Positions 12,101 through 24,100 of a DNA stretch of 64,000 nt are shown here, in pieces. Source of the DNA: Cristatella mucedo (Eukaryota > Bryozoa > Phylactolaemata > Cristatellidae); contig WPIO01000005.1 of NCBI GenBank assembly GCA_009760855.2, forward strand, positions 2,890,001 to 2,954,000, written 5' to 3'. The notes below the pieces were generated by a model. It did no database searches, had not been told where the DNA came from, and worked only from the letters and a program-made list of their open reading frames with translations. The position numbers and the translations under genes were made by a program. Every line of letters begins with the position of its first letter. The stretch's first letter is position 1.

Positions 12101-15100
12101 CAGCAGTTGGGCCACTAATTAAGGAAGCGACACTAGACCAAGACAACTTGAGCAACTTCTTTCCGCTCTCCCTTCTCTAGTTCCTATCAAGAAGATACTT
12201 TGAGAGTTGTGGCAGACCAGCTGAACTATTATCCAGTAAGTTTCACTCTAGCTTTAGAGCTAATCACTCCATAAAGTCAGAATCACTTCAGGTATATGAT
12301 AAGTTTCTCATGAATGCAGACTTAGGTACATTCTCTCTGCTTGTTTTAGAGCAGCATTCTCAACCTGTGGGTCACAACCCCTTTGGGGTTCCAACGACCC
12401 TTTCACTGGGGTCGCCTAAGACCATCGAAAACATGCATTTCTACATTCAGCATAAAATAATTTTATGGTTTGGGGTCGCCACAACGTGATGAACTGTATT
12501 AAGGGGTCGCGGCATTAGGAAGGTTGAGAACCACTGTTTTAGAGAATCTTTCGACAGCGTTTGATGTTATTGATCGCCAAGTCCTCAAGCGCCTCTAATC
12601 TCGCCTGGACATCACAGGCACAGAACTGTAATGGTTTTGTGTCACTTAGCATGTGACTCCAGATCACTGTTGTAAATGGACTCTACCAGCATATCTCCTG
12701 TTGAATCAGCATATAATCTAGGTGACCAGTTCCGAAGTAACATTTCACTAGATCACCTCCAGAGACAAGTCTGTCTCCTTTCAGCCACATTACATAGCTA
12801 AAATTCGGGCTTGCTCACACAGGGATACTTGATCGAAATTGGTCCATGCATCTGTGACATCGCGTCTCGACTTCCGTGCTTACAGTTGAAGCAAAACTCT
12901 GCACCTAGGCTTGCCTGTCGTGAGCATCGTGAGCAGTTGCCACAGCACATCCCTTCTCACTGACCTGCATTGGCTCCCAATCAAGTAGCGTGTCGGCTAC
13001 AAGGTTTGGTCACTCACTTTTAGGTACCTTCATTCTCTAGCTCCCGTGTCCCTGTCAGAAAAACTTCCACGCCTGGCTAGGCAACGTACCACCCGTTTTC
13101 TGACTTTAATCGTTTAGCTGCACCTCGCATGAACATCAAATCCTTTGGAGACAGTGCCTGTAGTCGGTATGCTTCCAAAGCCTGGAACTCACTACTGACT
13201 GACGTAACGACACCCACCCGTTATCTTGGATTTTGATTTATTCATGCACTCTCATTTGTATGTGCGGGCAATGAAATATAACGGACGAAGCAAAAAAGAA
13301 CGAGTCGTGGCAGGCCAGCTGAACTCATATATCGAAACTTCAAACCTTGTTAGTAAGTTCCGGTCTGGCTTTAGGGCTAATCACTCCACAGTCAGCATTG
13401 CTTAGGGTGTACAACGACCTACTTAGGAATGCAGACATAGATAGACTGTCTCTGCTTGTTTTGCTCGATCTTTCGGCAGCTTTTGATGCCATCGATCACA
13501 AAGTTCTCTAGATCGCCTCTCATCTGGCCGGGGCATCACTGGCACTGCTCTGCAGTGGTTCAGGTCCTATCTCAGTGGGAGACTCCAGAGTATTGACGTG
13601 AATGGACAAAGATCATCTGAAGTACCTCTGAAATATAGAGTACCTCAGGGCTCAGTGCTAGGTCCGGTTCTTTTCACGGTTTATACTCTGCCTCTTGCTG
13701 ATGTGATTGCCAAGCACAATCTAGGCTTTCACTTCTATGCGGATGACACTCAGTTGTACCTTTGCTTTGATCCCTCCCAGCCTTCGAGCACCTAAAATTC
13801 TCTAAACTCACTAGATGCATGCATTGATGACATCCGCACATGGATGGCAGCTAATTTTCTAAAACTTAACGATGATAAAACTAACTTACTAGTTATGGGC
13901 AAACCCAGTGCGATCCAGAGATTGGACAGGCTGACTCTCAAAATTGGCTCTGCCAGCATATCTCCTGTTGAATCAGCTCGAAATCTAGGTGTCATATTCC
14001 AAAGCGACCTCTCGTTAGACGACCACATCAGCTCCACAGTCAAATCCGCCTATTTTCAGCTTCATAACATTGCTAAAATTTGGGCTTGTTTAGATAAGGA
14101 TACCACGTCCAAGTTGGTCCATGCATTCGTGACATCGCGTCTCGACTTCTGCAACTCACTGCTTACTGGCCTACCAGCATGTGCGATCAGGCGATTGCAG
14201 CTGGTGCAAAACTCGGCAGCTAGGCTTGTCTGTCGTGAGCGTCGCAGTTGCCACATTACTCCACTTCTTGCCGACCTGCACTGGTTACCAGTCAAGCAAC
14301 GGATTGACTTCAAGGTTTTGTCGCTCACTTTTAGGTCCCTTCATTCTATGGCACCAGCCTATCTCTCAGATATACTACCCCATCAGGCCAAGCATCGTAC
14401 CACCTGCTTTTCGGAATCCAACAGTCTAGAAATACCTTGTACAAACCTTAAATCCTTTGGAGACCGTGCATTTAGTTCATATGCTCCCAAAGCCTGGAAC
14501 TCCCTCCCGACCTGCGTCAGAAAATCCCCTGACCTGACCACATTTAAAAGGAACCTAAAAACACCTATTTAGGACAGCATTTAGTGGGTCCCTGTGATTC
14601 GTCCTTCATGTGCTTATGCGTGCTGACATTGTGCATGCTGCCACTAACACATTTGCATGCTGACCCTGTGCATGGCACCCCTAACCATATTATTCATTTC
14701 GTTTGTTTTTCACGCATGATTTTACTTACCATTCAATTGCATTTCACTTTACAGCAAATGTAAAGCGCCTAGAGAGAGATTAAGTTCTCTGAGAGCGCTT
14801 TATCAAGTGAATTATTATTATTACTATTATTATTATTACCAACTGATATCACAACATCCCTGACTTAATGAAATTTAGAAAGAACCAGAGAGCTCATCTG
14901 CCCAACACACAATTTGCTGGCTCAGTGGATCGTGCTTTTTTGCAGCAATTGTACAGCGCCTAGAAAGAGATTTGAGTTTTCCGAGGGCGTTTTATCAAAT
15001 GTATTATTATTATTATTTATGAACTGACTTCTGTGCATGTATATACTACATCCTGCACTATACAGCATAATGAACTGTCAGGCATAAGTTTCACTAGACC

Positions 15101-18100
15101 CTCTTAAGTATGCTCAAGATAAGCTTGGACAACGGTCAACAGCCTTGGTGATTCTAACTTTTCGAACCCGGAAAGAAGTTAATCCTGAGGAATGCGATTC
15201 GACAATCACAAATCCTCTGCTTATGATAGAAGTAAAATATTAAAATATGGCAAGTTCTACACTTCTAGCGGAACCCAATGGGCTACCGTGGGCAGTAATC
15301 ATGTGAGAGATGGCAAGACGAACAACGTCGAGTGCCATACTTATCATGGAAGATGATTCCAAAGCCACTGCCGTTGACGACAGGAATCTAACCAATCAAG
15401 TTTGTGAAACACATATTAATACCCCATGCCTGCCCAATATGTACACAGATGCGTATAACGACCGTAAAAGTGTTCAAACTTCATTGCTAAACGGATGTCT
15501 GGCTAATGAAGAATGAATAAAGAATTCGCACAAAAATCAGGCGATGAGCATGGGCTTGGGCACGATTTAACATTCTTAGCTACAACAGAGATAACATTGC
15601 ATATACTCAGTAGTTTTTTATTTTGTATTCTACAAATGTTTTGCTCTGGATTTTTCTTCGACGTCACTTTGGCCAACTGTTCCTGCCATTGACATATCGC
15701 TGTCGATAAACCCAAAGCACCCCCAAACGCGGTTGGGATGAAGCCATATAGTAATAATAATAACACATTTGATGCATTTTATATAGTACCCTCCGAGAAC
15801 TCAATATCTTTTTAGGTGCTTCACATTTACTGCAAATGAAGCACGAACGAATAGTTAATGGTAGCATGCTTAATAAACAAGAATAACATGGTTAGGGGTG
15901 ACATAAACAGGGTCAGCATGCAAGTATGGTTAGTGGCAGCATGCACAGCGTCAGCACGCATAAGCACGTAAAGACGAATCACATAGATTCACTAATGCTG
16001 TGATAAAAAAGATGCGTTTTTAGTTTATTTTTAAATGTGGATAAGTCGGGGGATGTCATGACACAAGTCGGGGAGCGAGTTCTGGGCATTAGGAGCATTC
16101 TACCTAAAGGCACGATCAATAAAGGATTTGAGGTTTGTACGAGGTACAGGTAAACAGTTACATTCCGAAAAGCAGCTGCTCCTATGCTAAGCCTGGTGGG
16201 GGAGTAGATCTGATGGGTAGGCTGGAGGCAAAGAATTAAGATACCTAAAAGTGACACAATCTTGAAGTCGATACGTCGCTTGACTGGGAGCCAGTGCAGG
16301 TTGGCGAGAACTGGTGAGGTGTTGCAACTGTGACGCTCACGATAGACAAGCCTAGCTGCTGAGTTTTGCACCGGTTGTAAGCACCTGATTCCATATGCCG
16401 GTAGGCCAGCAAGCAGTGAGTTACAGACGTCAAGACGGAACGTCACAAATGCATGGACCAATTTAGATATAGTATCCCTGTCTAAGCCAGCCAGAATTCT
16501 AGCACTGTTATGCAGCTAGCAGTAGGCAGACTGCCTGTGGAGCTGATGTGGTCGTCTAATGAAAGGTCATATAAGGTTGGATAAATGAATAATTATGGCA
16601 CAGAGATCTGAACGAAGTGCTATTCTGGTTATGTGCATTCACGTTAAGTATAGGCCGACGAAAACCTCGAGCTTTTAGACTTTAAGCTCCTACTGGCACA
16701 TATTCATTCTCGAGGATATCAAGATATGTAGAGGGCCTGTGGCAGATAGATTTTAGCAGTCACTCTCATTTCAGAATAATAATAGGTAATTTGTATAGAA
16801 ACCTATGGTAAATGAATCGCCATCCTGGCACTTTACTACTAGATGCAAGAGAATCAATAACCAAGGGCCAGTGACATGCCGGGTATCATGCTTAGACAAG
16901 TACGTAAGCCAACAACTATGCCGAGTATCATGCATGCTTAAGCCTGCAAGCTACAGCAAACAAGAAGACATACAGGCTACCTGTTAGTGGGTTCTCTGGC
17001 TAATAATGAGCACTGAATTATGCACTGACTCATGCTTAGGTAAGCAAGCAAAGCACTGGAACAGAAAATCACATGTTCAGAGTCAAAGGAAAAGCTGACA
17101 GGAACAGACGCCTCTTTAGCTGCGACTTAAATGCTGCAAAGTCATTGCAGAAAGCGACCGGAATTGGAAGCAAGTTCCAGACTTTCGGTTCACGCAAGTT
17201 GTAGGCCCAAAAGATTTTAATTTGGTTCGGAGACTGGAGATGACTGAAAGCCGAGGAGCAGGTGGTGTGAGTGCAGGGGAAGAGCAAACAGGTAGGTAGG
17301 ATAGGTGCAAGGGAGTGACATAATCTGCGCGCCAGATCTTGAGGTCGAATCGATGCTTGATAGAGTGCTACCTCAGACAAAAACACGCGACCTAATTAAG
17401 CTGCCGTACTTTCGCAGGACCTGGTTTTTTGCCATGTTCCTCAGCTGAGGTTAGGCCGACTTGACAGTGGAGGCAATATCCTCATCTAATCTAATCTCAT
17501 CTCATATAATGATAAGTCATTTCGAAATAACATGCCCAGACTACAGGCAAGCGTCATAGGAGTAGTGCTAGAAGTACCAACCTTGACGGTGAGGTCATCC
17601 CGAGTTAGGATGACATGAGGCTTGCTCGTGACTATTAGGTAGGCCGTAAGGTCAGTCAGCTTCAGGAAGACAGTAACCATTCAAGCCCAAATGCCATAGA
17701 TGCAAACTTTTAGGGATGTGATTCATATGCAGAAGATTTAAAGGGTCGACGGCTAGGTAGAGCTGAGTGTCATCGGGCATAGAAATGAAAGCCAAAACTG
17801 TGGAAATGGCATTCACCTGAGGTGGAATCTAGTTAATGAAAAGAACAGGGTTGAAGACCAAGAGCAAAGGCACCACATAAGGAATCCTTGGACGACTGAC
17901 GGCCATTTAAATCTTCACTCTGACATCTGTCAGTTAGGTATGACCTAACACAACTTTGCAATCACTATGCCGGAGCAAATCGTGGAAAGTCTACAAATGC
18001 TCCAAAAGGATCTAGTGTCATATCAAATGCGGCTAAGAAATCTAGAAAAACTAGTAAAGAGACCCTGCCGTGATTATCATCATTGTGAAGAAGGTTGTTA

Positions 18101-21100
18101 TAAACCTGCAGCAAAGAATTTTCTATGGAATAGTTAGCCACACAAACAATTAGAACTTTAAATAAAGTTAGCCACACACACAATTAGAAGCTAGCAAGAG
18201 TTGATTAAATAATTGTATCATTTAGTTGGTATGCCACCCCGTGTTCACGCGTCTGGATAAGAATGGGAGAAGGGAAACTGAAAGAAAGTTACTCAAGTTC
18301 TTATGATCTAGAGTCACCTTCTAAATGAGTGGCCTGGCAACCGGTGCTTTCATAGGGGAGAAGAATTCATCAGAAACCAGGCACATATTAAGAATAGCTG
18401 TAATAGCAGGCAGCAACAAGTCTATGCATTTAATAAGAAGAGCTGATAAGACAGGGTCAAAAGAACTAGGGGGCCTTCTTAGCGTGGGATAATTTTTTTT
18501 CCAATGACTTCAATAGATAGAGGTATAAAGGAGGAGCGAGAAGAGAGCAGAGCAATTTGGGAGTCCCATTCTGGCTGGGACAAGTGGAGAAGATGGATCC
18601 CCAATCATTTCTGTCTTAGCTGTAAAGAATGTGACAAAACACTTCTTAAGCTGATTATGGGATCACCGAGTGGTATATTTTTACCTGAGTGGTTAAGATA
18701 ATAGATGGACAATAGTACACTGACACTTGTAGGTTATTTGTTAGCAATTTGAATGCTTATCTACTAAATTTAGACTCGCTTAGCTTATATGGATTAATAC
18801 AACAAAATAGTCCTAAAATGTCGCGTGTTCGAGAGTTAGCCTCAACGTTATAGTGGCTTTTTCAAGCTTATGTTAAGTTTTCATTACTTTTGTTCATGTC
18901 AGCTCTCAACCAAAAGGCGTAGGGGGGGTAAGATCCTGCCATTTAGTCAGAAGTTCAAATTCCTTTAGGACGTCGGCTAGGGTAGTGGTTCAGCATGTCA
19001 TCAAGGAGAAACGGTTGGAAGGAGAGTCAAGCAGAAGTGCCGATAATGCATGTATGCTGTGGACAGCACCAACGTCAAAAGACTTAAGGTTTCTTGACTC
19101 ACTCGCAATTTCTGATGCAGAAACGGAAGCACACTCCACGAAGAATTATATCTGCATATGATCAAATGTGCAGAAAGAGATGGCGATGAGGGTCTATGGG
19201 GTACAATGGCAAGTGAATCGAGGGTCTTACCCCTAATATGTGTACTGTTCAAAATAAAGCATGGAAGCAAAAAGATTCAGAAAAGCAAAGCATATTGAAA
19301 CATCGAATCTGATGGGCTATGAAAATGAATATTAAAATCTCCTAGAAAGCAAAGAAGAGGTCGAATGCTAACACTGACAATGATTTTCTTACCTACTATC
19401 CCAAAAATATTGCTGAAGACATAGGTATGGCCAAGGACTACCCAAGAAATACTAAGGAAACGAATGCCATTGATGCAAGTTACACTGCCTTCTGCTTGGT
19501 CTGTGTTGAGTAGTTTCTGGCCATTCTTGTAACATGAAAAGCTGGTAACAATTTGCGACAGACCTGAAAGAAAGAAAAACACATACTGGTCTCCGAATTT
19601 GACTTGAACGAGAAAAAAACGATCTGGCTTGCATAAAGTCAGCAAGGTGCGCTAAGGCATAAAAATCCAACAGTAGTATGCAATCATTCGACTAATAAAT
19701 GCATAGCACTAAATCTGAAGTGATTTCTGGGCTAGCGGCTCCTGCCAACACTTAGACGGTATGCTGGTGACTGAAGATTAGCAATCAAAGCACGGAAAGT
19801 TTGGGCAGTGTCATTGAGTAGTGGTCGAAAGGCAGTGCAGAGCTATTCCCGGCTGCATAAGTACCTGAATGGCCTGCATCAGCATGTGCATGCTTAGAAT
19901 TGTGGTACTTCCAAAGCAGTGAGGTGTGCTCGCCATCGTGAGGCTCAAAACGACCACCGTCGATGTAGAGAGGGGCATCATGCTCGATGAACGCAGTCTG
20001 AACAACACTGTTTCGAGTCGAGGAACGCATCGATAACACTATGTCATAAAGCGTTCCTATGAACACCAGTGCACCGAGTAGGGCCAGCACCACACTGAAA
20101 CAGATGACATTGCAAAGATGACAGCAATGAGCTTCGGCAAGCACACAGTCACTCCTGCTGTGAAAGAAACATGCAAGGGATACAAAATACAAATCAGGAT
20201 TGCATAATAAATTATCAAAGGCCCTGTCTTCTTTTGCACTTTTTCTATCTTGTCTAAGCATGGTACCTTGCTTGTCAATGATTCTTGGTTATTGCTTCTC
20301 TTGCAGTGATAGGTAAAGCACCTTTAAGAGATTCGGTCTCCTTAAGCTCTATGCAGAAGACATTATAATTACCATCATCATCATCATATACAACAGAAGA
20401 GCTGTACTTGTTTATAGCAGATATATTATAGCAGATATAGCAGATTTTCTCATTGATTGTAGTCACGGTTGATATAACAGCTTATCCAATCAACGCACAG
20501 TTAGTGCTGCTAACACTAACAGTGGCCGACCAGAGCCCAAATAATGCCTGGTCAAAAAACACGATTTGCTTAACTATGGCAATGTTTCACTGCCTACAAG
20601 TGGCATAGCTAAAACTAACCCACTCTACGGGCCACATCTTTAAAATGAGGAGTCTCTGGATAAAAGAGATATAATAACCCTGGCAGTTGCAGTACTCTGC
20701 TAATCAGCAACATTGGGCCTCAGTACAAGCAATGTAAAGAACTCTGGCAGCATAAGCCTAAACAAAGCATAAGAAAATCGTCAAATCTGCCAAAGCCCAC
20801 AAACGTATGGCTCTGTGAGTACTAAGGAGATCAATGCAGCTGGAACTATAGGAGCCAAGATTTTCATCTAGATTTATCATATGTATCAAGATTTATATTT
20901 AGTTTTGCAAGTCTTGCCCCTCCCTTAGGGAGGGGCAAGACTTGCAAAACTTGTATGTAATGGGTAAGACCCGAAAGATTTTCGTGTAGGTGGGGTTGGA
21001 CCAGCAATTAATTAATAATTAGAGCATAAAACCATAGTGTTAATGCGAAACGAACTCAGCGGATGCTCATCCAATGGAATTATGACATAATTTCGTCGTT

Positions 21101-24100
21101 GATGATGGTTGGGGGTGTAAGAATAGAGCACGGCCCAGCTTGCTACTTCACTATAAGTGGAGCCAATGCCCTCTGGCTCCACCATGATGCACCACGCCTG
21201 CCATGACCACGCCTGCACGAGCGCTCGATCAGTACAAGCTGCGCAACAATGAAAGGCTTGCAGCAGCAGCATCCAGACTGAACTGAAGCACTGAGCTAAC
21301 GCACTACCCCCCCCCCCCACTGGTCAGAATTGGCAATAACTCACTATCGAAGCAAAGCACAAACACGGCCGAGTGGCTTTTCGGTATATTTTACCATAAT
21401 TACTATATTTTGTTTTATAATAACCACAATAATAGGTCATTTACATAGCACCATAAGAGAACTTAATCTTTATCAAGGCTTTTTACAACTCATTGCAAGA
21501 GAATCAATACCTATTGGGTCTGTGAACATACACGGTATCAGCATGGAAAAGCAAACGAGTCTCGTTCTTAGGCCATATATAGAATGCATTGCTGTTTGTA
21601 CACAACCTAACCGAAATTAATCTCCATTTAGGAGCTTACCATATGCCACAGGGCTAAACTCCCCCCCCCCCGACCTCCGTCATCAAATCCATTCATCTTT
21701 ACCTCGATTGTCAAAGGTGAACACCTCAAACACTGGGCCAACCCAGTTGGACAGCATGCTTAGGCAAACAAGAAGACAATAGAGGCCACCGGTCCATAAG
21801 ACCTCTGGCTACTAACATGCATTGCATTTGGACAGGTACTCTTGCAAATCACACCGGAACATCACTCACCAAAAAAAAATTTCGCTGGGACGAAGAGAAA
21901 GCTGTCGGGAATAGGTGGGTCTTCAGCTGAGACAGGTAGTGACCGACCGAACTTTCGGTGTATATGCGCAGAAGGCTCGATCACACTAAGATTTCACTTT
22001 TGTGACGGACAGCAAAATGACTAGATATTGAACAGGTGGTACGAGAGCACACTGGAAAAGAAAAGAGGTTACATATGTAGGCTGACGTAAGCGTGTGAAG
22101 TGACATGCAAGCCAGATCGAGGGTCTTGAAATTGATTCGATGCTTGATAGAAAGCCAGTGAAGCTCAGAGTGAAGTGGCATGAAGTGGCAGCTCTGCCTT
22201 TGACAACAGACCACACAAGCTGCTGAGTAGTGAACTAGTTTCAACCGATTAAGGTCATGTGCCAAGAACCCGGGATATGTCAATTGTAATAATTTGTATT
22301 GTAATAATTAAGATGGGATGTCACAAAACGCATGAACTATTAATTAATAGTTGGCTGCAGCGCTCTTCTCTGGGCCCAGATTTCGGCGAGTATTCTTAGC
22401 TTCAAAGAAAGCCGACTTGACAGTGGAGGCAATGTGCTCATCACATGAAATGTCGTTTCGGAATAATATGCCTAATTTATATGTAGAAGCCACTGGCCAC
22501 TGGATCAATACTAGCTGAAACAGTCTTGAGGATAAAGTCTGCCAACTTTTAGGTGACACTAGGTTTGCCCATATCTGCTAGGTAGGTATTATCATTGTTT
22601 AGCTTCAGGAAGTTAGCAGTAATCCAGATGTGAACGTAATCGAAGCAGGCAGCAAGGAAATTATGTGAGATGGGTGTGCAGCAAGGCTTAGAAGGGTCGA
22701 GGTACAGCAGTGATCATCCGCGTAGAAACGAAAGGCTATAAACACTCTTAGCATGCAAGAACCAGTGACGAGGTCATGGCGGTATTATTCAGATTTCAAA
22801 GGATAACTATAGCAGGATAGCAACACAAGAACTAGCAGGATATGTGGATACACGATCGCTCAGCCACCCACACCGCCTGGCAATACATTAGACATAGTCG
22901 AAGCAAGTGTTTTTCTATCGTTACATAAGATAAAAGATCCTTACAGCAGCAAGGTCATCCGCCTGAACGCAGATAGCTCTTGCCAGCATTAGCAATCCAT
23001 GCGACTACTGAAAGCCATGCAACAGCAAGAGCAAGGAAGGAATAAGATAACAGGAAGCAGGACGAGGCTCTAACTTATCCATAACAATCTACTCACATGG
23101 CAACGTAGGCTTTCTCATCCAGCGACCGAGGTGAATGACAATCTACCGACAGCTTTGTGTAGTTGCTGCGCCCCAGCAAAAGCAAGACTAAAATTGTTAA
23201 CAAAACTCATGAATACTGCTTGAATTCGGAAGCTGATGAATATTGCTGCAAGCATATTGGCCGTAGTAGTTACCCCTATTGAAAAGTGCCAAACTATCAC
23301 TGCTGTTGCAGCCACTCGGTACACATGCACCGACCTGGAGAGTCACCGGCTGCAATAGCAAAAAAAGCTAGTAATCCTAGACGTAATGTTAAGTACTACC
23401 AAACACACATATGCATACATGCTTCAAAAAAATGAAGTAATCGGCAAGAAGTCGAAGCAGTCTAACCAGGTGCTCTATATTTGGCTGCCAGCTGCTGACA
23501 AGTAATGCTTTGACAGATTTTTCACCGGACTCTCGCAGTGTTGAATATCAGCAAATCTTGGACAGCAGGTTGCATATGTGCACTATCATCTTAGCTAAGC
23601 AAACTACAGGTGTGTATACGACCTCTAGCAGTGGTTGACATGTACGTAGATATTTAAATACAGCTCGACTGAAAGTCATCTGCTTTCGGGATTATGAGCA
23701 GTAAAATTGTGCAGGTCACCTGGAACAATACGGAAACCTCTGGACTCTTTCGGTACTTGCGGCACCTTCAGTTCCAACATCCGGAAATCATCAGGACTAA
23801 CTTTCCCCTGTTGATTATTAACAACTAATTAAAACTCCATCAGAATTTGAGAAAGAGACATTTAATTAAGCAAAGCCCCTCTCCAGTGTGTGTTCGTCCC
23901 ATGGATGCTCTGCTTCGTTAATTAAGATGTGGAGACTGGATAGTTCACCAGATATTCCCGATCAGAGCCCTCAACTAAGTACCGATACCCATAACCCCAT
24001 ACGCATTAGTACTGGGTGGGTGTGGGTGGCTTCTGTGACTTTATGGATGGGCGTGGGTAGGTATTGGGGTAATTGGCCTGCCTTATAAAAATTTCACTTA

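Larger units (their letters stand above)
20095..21414. other. Gene A intron with hairpin and possible SINE/LINE tail scrap
   Basis: Besides the hairpin and the poly-C run, 20305-20390 (GGTAAAGCACCTTTAAGAGA ... ATCATC) weakly resembles the family-1/SINE2 3' end. Confidence 0.5.

Noticed and set aside
13844-14572. 242-codon frame as a host gene
   Set aside because: It is the thumb/C-terminal part of a family-1 LINE, with the YADDT reverse-transcriptase motif just upstream and the LINE 3' end just downstream.
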